From Margaritispora aquatica (lineage: Eukaryota; Ascomycota; Leotiomycetes; Helotiales; Discinellaceae): a stretch of 64,000 nt of DNA. Position numbers and translations under genes: made by a program. Position 1 is the stretch's first letter. Each line of letters begins with the position of its first letter. This document shows positions 58,964 to 64,000 of this stretch, piece after piece. The stretch is from contig VJWN01000024.1 of assembly GCA_007644065.1 (NCBI GenBank), positions 261,902 to 325,901 of the forward strand, in the 5' to 3' direction. The notes beneath the pieces are model-generated. The model was given only the letters and a program-made list of their open reading frames with translations, was not told the origin of the DNA and did not search any database.

Positions 58964-60789
58964 CTTGGATAGGTTGACTTCTGTTGAAACAAGTTAAATA
59001 GTGCAGAAGCTGCGAGTTCTTATATAGGGATGTCCTCTAAGCGAGGTCAAGTCTGATCAAGCTTATTCCATGCGGAAAGATACCAAAATTTTGAGCTCGT
59101 GGGCAAACCACCAGTCAATAATTCGCCGGTGCGAACCCCATCCCATCTTTGAAAGTCCGAGGCTTTCTAAATCCTGGTCTCGATATTATAAACCAGTAGC
59201 AAGATCTCAATTTCAATTATGCATGACGACATTGCGGCCATAGATGCTTGATTGAGCCTCGTTATATGACTGCTATGCACCTGGAGAACTTAAGCTTCGG
59301 TACAGGCTCTCAGTGACTGATTCAATTGGACAGTTCCCTCCCAAGCTACGGGAGAAGAAAGCTTTGGAAAACGTGGTATGGTCGACAGCGGGGTTGGATC
59401 TTCATCCGACAAAACCGAAATCGCATCGTGCTGATGATAAGAAATATCATTGGCTTGTCTGAAGCGATCTTCGTAGCCCGCTTAGTGCAAAAAGCCCAGG
59501 CCGTCACTATTTGATGCCAGATTTATTAATAAAAGAAGATTGATTGAACCAAGGATCATAAAAGCAGCATAATTGTTGGGTAATGATTTGATTCACAGAA
59601 TAATCTGCGATATTGGTAGAAGGCGAAATATTCAGTGAAGTTCGACCTTCCTATTTAGGAAAAAGGCAAGCTAAGCGAGGTAATCGTATAATTCAATTTC
59701 GTATTCGTACAATACTGCTTAAATGAAGACACTTTAAGCGTTGCTCAACATGCAAATTTTAAGAAAGAAAATAACTCAAGAAATCAAGTGTAACCATGAG
59801 ACGAATGAATGAATGTGAATTTCACCTTATGTTTTGATACACACCCCGAAAGCTCTACAATGTCATGCACTTTAAGGGTCGAAACTTAAACGATATCTGG
59901 AGGCCAATCTTGCAACGCAAGTTGACAAGCTGCTACGTCGTGCGGCTTACGCAAAACACCGTTATAATATTTGTCTGCAATTAGAAAACCAATCTACGGC
60001 TGCGAGCTCTCAACTTCGAACCAACACTTGTTGTAGGAATGGCGAGGTGAGCTTTGCTATTAACACTACACACCCACACACACAATACAAAATACAACGG
60101 GTGACAGCAAGATAGGTTCTGATCTGAAATGGCATGCTGAACAAGAAATAGCCTTGGTAACAAGCATCATAGGAGAATAGGTTAGCACAGCAGATATGGA
60201 TAATGTTCAAGACTTCATTCCCAGACCGAGACAAGATGTAACACGCCCGCCCTAACAGAAATGAGAACAAAGTTGCGTCTTTTTTGACAAACAATACATA
60301 TGAAGAAGAAAGAACAGAAGATTAATAGCAATTGAAGCCAGGCGCTTGGCTTTCTTTGCTCCTTGACATAATCGAGGAGGAATTCTGCGTCTGAAATGTA
60401 ATGGCCTCAGACGACTTCTAGCAACAACCCATCAGCATTTTAGTTTTGACATCTCGCGGCGAATGTAATTAAATATGTGTATGAGACAAATGCAGGTGTT
60501 TCCCAAGATGAAGAAATGATATCTCCAAGTGAAGTACGTTTCAAGTAAAAGTTTCAAGGTCTTCTCAGCCTTGCATGGGCCCCACCAATCAACGCCCAGC
60601 CAGACATCTGTCCTTTTTCAGAAACACGACTCGACATCCAGCTCGAGCACACGACGAGCAAGCCTCCTCAGGCCCAACGACCAGATCTCGCTTTCAGATT
60701 CTTCTACACTCCTTCAAACCCAAGAATTGATGCCGGCATTTTCATAACAAAATTCTATCCCACTTGGATTGCACGGCAAGGCGTGAGAG
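58964..60789. other. Divergent promoter region (1.8 kb)
   Basis: Between the phosphatase and ERV41 genes. AT-rich centre (59500-59800). No exon recognised. Confidence 0.45.
59019..59027 (-). promoter_or_regulatory. TATA box of the PhoD-like gene
   Basis: CTATATAAG on the minus strand, 56 bp before the start codon at 58963, a good match in sequence and position for a core TATA element. Confidence 0.6.
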
Positions 60790-62112
60790 ATGAACGGCTT
60801 CGCGCAGCATGGCCTGGACGAGGATGCCTTTGGGGAGAAAGGTAGCAACATCGTCCAGGCTTTTGATTATTTTCGTAAGTCTTTTCCTGAAATTTAGGAC
60901 TCAATTGGCATTGTGCAGCTTCATTGAGCCGTTCGGAGCTATTGCTATACGACATACACTTTCGCGAAACAAGACAGCTAACATAACCACCACAGCTAAA
61001 GCAAAACCGCAATACGTAACGCACACCTCGAGCGGTGGAAAATGGACCGTCGCCATGCTTCTTGTGTCCTTCTTCCTGATCACCTCCGAGTTCAGCCGGT
61101 GGTGGGCAGGCTACGAAACGCACACCTTCGCCGTGGAGAAGGAGGTCGGGCACGACATGCAGATCAACCTGGATATCGTGCTGGCTATGAAGTGCGCCGA
61201 CATCCACATCAACGTGCAAGACGCGGCCGGGGACCGCATCCTGGCCGGCGACATGATGCAGAAGGACCCGACGACCTGGGCACAGTGGGTGGACGCCAAG
61301 GGCGTGCATCGCCTGAACATGGACGAGAATGGAAAGATTGTCACGGGCGAGGGATACCATGAGCACGATGAGGGCTTTGGAGAGGAGCATGTTCACGACA
61401 TTATTGCGGCGGCGAAGAAGCGCAAGTACTCGAAGACGCCGCGCTTGAAGTGGGGGGCTGAGGGTGGTGATAGCTGTAGGATTTTCGGCAGCTTGGAGGT
61501 GAATAAGGTCCAGGGTGATTTCCACATCACAGCTCGTGGCCACGGATACCAGGAGTTTGGCTCGGGCCATTTGGATCACACTGGTACGTTGATTCTCTCC
61601 TTCGTCCTAAGAAGTTGCAAAAAAAACTAACCGAACACCCAGCATTCAACTTCTCCCACATCGTCTCCGAGCTCTCCTTCGGAGCCTTCTACCCCTCCCT
61701 CCACAATCCTCTCGACCGCGTCATCGAGACGACACCGAACAACTTCCACAAATTCCAGTACTTCATGTCGATCGTGCCCACGGTGTACACACAAGACTCC
61801 TCGTCGCCCTACTCCAGCCGCACGATCTACACGAACCAGTACGCCGTGACGGAGCAATCGCACGCCATCAACGAGCGCTCCGTGCCAGGCATCTTCTTCA
61901 AGTACGACATCGAGCCCATGCTGCTGACGGTCGAGGAGAGCAGGGACAGCTTCCTGAAGTTCGTCGTCAAGATGGTCAATGTGTTTAGTGGTGTTCTTGT
62001 TGCGGGACACTGGGGGTTCACGTTAACCGAGTGGGCCGTTGGTGTGTGGGGGAAGAGGAGGGCGAGGAGCGAGGGTGTGTTGACTGGTAGGAGTCACACA
62101 AATTATGATTAG
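60790..62112 (+). CDS. ERV41: ER-Golgi vesicle protein Erv41 (ERGIC2-like)
   Basis: Three exons: 60790-60874, 60996-61583 and 61643-62112, 380 aa. The N-terminus holds FDYFPKAKPQYVTHTSSGGK and a first membrane span (WTVAMLLVSFFLITSEFSRWW). A lumenal beta-rich region follows with the family blocks MQINLDIVLAMKCADIHINV, FGSLEVNKVQGDFHI and FNFSHIVSELSFG. The second span (MVNVFSGVLVAGHWGFTL) lies near the C-terminus. Erv41 pairs with Erv46 in COPII and COPI vesicles and helps return ER proteins that lack HDEL. Exons 2 and 3 are strikingly GC-rich, as are parts of several other genes here. The start at 60790 is supported by the splice into KAKPQYV. Confidence 0.93.
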
Positions 62113-62403
62113 GTCGGAGAGGAGAAATGTGTATATTGTGGCATAGAAAATTCGAGCTGGCGTTTGGGTGTTGGGCATAGCTAGGGTGTTATTTTTCCTA
62201 CTATCTATGTTTATTCTGGCGACGGCCGAAAAAAAAGAATATACAAAAGAACCATGCATTAAAATTCCAACCATTCCTAGCGTTGGTGGAGAACGTAAAA
62301 GTACAATATTAAAACCCCATCTATACAACTCCTCCCTCGCAAGCCCATGCATTCACCCTCCACCAGACGCCCCCTTCCCCATTCATCATCACACTACTTG
62401 CAT

Positions 62404-63732
62404 CTAAGCAACCGTACTAGTCGCCTTCTTCGTCAAGCCAATACCCAAACCGACACCCAACGCAATCGCCAACACAATAAGCACCACCACAAGCAAGCAC
62501 CACCACTTTAGGCGGTTCCTCCGTCTGGCATGCTCGTTCGCCTTCTCGATCTGAGTGTTAGCCTGATCCACGTGTTCCGCCGTCTTGATGGCATTCTCCT
62601 CCGTGTGCTGGATCACTGGCTCCTGCGCCTCGACGATCTGGGCCATGTCGGCGAACATGGCTGCGAGGTCAATGAGCGTCGCTTCGATGCGTTGAAGCTC
62701 GTTGTGGCGTGCGCGCACAGCGGAGAGGACGGATGTTGCTTGGCCTGAACGGTTGGATTTGAGCTAGCGGATTGCCGTTAGTTTATTCTTAATGGGGAAG
62801 GGTGTAAGGAGGGGAGAAAGATGGAGGGGGTGAATAGCTAGGGGTAGGGGTAGAAGCTGGGGTTGAGACATGTGTGGGGTAGTGGATGGTGAAGAATGCG
62901 CCTCTCACTCCCACCGAAGAACGCATTCTCCAATCAAAACGACCCCAGGCCCAATCGCGAGCCCCTAGTAGAATAAGGTAAATAAATACTCACAGCAGTT
63001 TGGAAAACACCCTCACTACCCCAATCCATCTCCGCTGCCTCTTGCACCTCCGCCTCAGTCGCATCGGGATTCACAATCCTAAACTGCCTCGCAATCTGAT
63101 CCCTATATCTCTGCCTGTATGCAACCTCTTCCTGCTGATACTCGCCGAGGGCCTTCTCGAACTCGCCCTTCAACTGCTTCGACTGCCTGACTTTTATAGT
63201 CTTGCTGCCATCTTGCGTCTTCGCCGCGTCCAACTCCAAGTACTTGATCTGGTCCCTGATCTGGGTGTTCTTGAGCTGCGTGGCTGCGACGAGGTTCTCG
63301 AGCGCGCTGGACGAGGAGGAATCCGGCGAGGAGAGCGAGCGCTGGTGCAAGGCGGCGATTTCTTGGATGGAGGAGGTCAGCGACCGGATCTCGGACTTGG
63401 CGTAGTCGACGCGCGAGAGGAAGTCTTGCTGATTGAGGATGTGTGAGCTGTTAGTGGGTGGGAGAGGCATCGCCGGAGCGCCGGAGGCGGAGTAGTTGGA
63501 TGCTTGTGAGTAGTTTGACATTTCGTGGGAGAGATCTGGGTGTGTTGCTGAGGTCTGTTTGTGACGGAAAGGGAATACGTTAGCGATTGAATGCGCAACG
63601 CGATTGCAAAGGTGGTGGGAATAGTTAAGATGGGAAATGCAATCTTACATTGCCTCCTATGCGACCGGCTTCTGCGTTTGGCGCATTATCGTAAGGGTTT
63701 CCTCCGTATTGCTGGTATTGGGTGTACGACAT
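62404..63732 (-). CDS. SSO1: Plasma-membrane syntaxin (Sso1/2-like t-SNARE)
   Basis: Three exons: 63732-63649, 63554-62994 and 62763-62404, 334 aa. The N-terminal Habc region (FLSRVDYAKSEIRSLTSSIQ onward) is in exon 2, with RQSKQLKGEFEKALGEYQ. Exon 3 carries the Qa SNARE helix (RARHNELQRIEATLIDLAAM, then FADMAQIVEAQEPVIQH with the zero-layer Gln in MAQIVEAQ) and a C-terminal membrane anchor (WWCLLVVVLIVLAIALGVGLGIGL). Sso proteins form the plasma-membrane fusion complex with Sec9 and Snc for exocytosis. Intron 2 is 230 nt; reading through it ends after 19 residues and would remove the SNARE helix and the anchor. Its stop faces ERV41 at 291 bp. Confidence 0.92.
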
Positions 63733-64000
63733 ATTTGCGCGCGCAATTGATATACGCGGTGGTGATAACTTATTATCGGTGTTGTTGTTGTTGTGGTGCT
63801 GGTTGTGATTCAGCGATGAAATGAGATGGTGAGAAATTGGTGGAGCGAAAGCTTGGTGGTGGACCTGGTAGCAAAATGACGTTCTGGCGGACAAAGGCTG
63901 AGGTCAGCTTTGGCGGATTAACTATCAATCCGAGGCCGCAATCTACCTCGAGAACAGTCTGTTTGATCAACCTAACTTTTTTCCTTCTTGAGACAACTTT

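Overview
The window is nuclear DNA of a filamentous ascomycete (Pezizomycotina; Leotiomycetes is possible but not shown). The reasons are short GT-AG introns of about 47-125 nt with CTAAC/CTGAC-like branch points, two Zn(II)2Cys6 regulators, a HET-domain protein, a cellular RNA-dependent RNA polymerase, a Ste2-type pheromone receptor, a Dsc-complex subunit and fungal L-rhamnose catabolic enzymes. I reconstructed 23 loci by joining exons by hand. Nearly all joined frames are exact multiples of three and end in a stop. No rRNA, tRNA, CRISPR array or intact transposon was found.

Layout. 0-13 kb: an F-box/2EXR-like protein (+), a zinc-cluster regulator (-), a mitochondrial-type kynurenine aminotransferase (-), Dsc3 (+), a COG2907-like flavoprotein (-) and the v-SNARE Vti1 (+). 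13-23 kb: a HET protein (-), a GC-rich protein with a tandem DUF7726-like repeat (+), and an RdRP with N-terminal RRM-like segment (-). 23-33 kb: L-rhamnose 1-dehydrogenase (-), L-rhamnonate dehydratase (-) and a divergent zinc-cluster regulator (+), which look like the core of an L-rhamnose (LRA) catabolic cluster. 33-42.5 kb: a gene-poor stretch with one small spliced gene of unknown function, one 82-aa cysteine-rich protein behind a long pyrimidine-rich leader, and a membrane-protein relic. 42.5-64 kb: Pof3/Dia2-like F-box protein (-), indoleamine 2,3-dioxygenase (-), ESCRT-I Vps23 (+), a 1240-aa unknown protein (-), Ste2 (-), PhoD-like phosphatase (-), Erv41 (+) and an Sso-type syntaxin (-).

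Shared roles. The two rhamnose genes encode steps 1 and 3 of the non-phosphorylated L-rhamnose pathway; the lactonase and aldolase are not in the window. Indoleamine dioxygenase and kynurenine aminotransferase act on the same tryptophan-degradation route but lie 40 kb apart. Vti1, Sso, Erv41 and Vps23 are all membrane-traffic housekeeping genes. Intergenic spaces are long (1-2 kb between many divergent genes), and two contain stacks of unrelated short tandem repeats.
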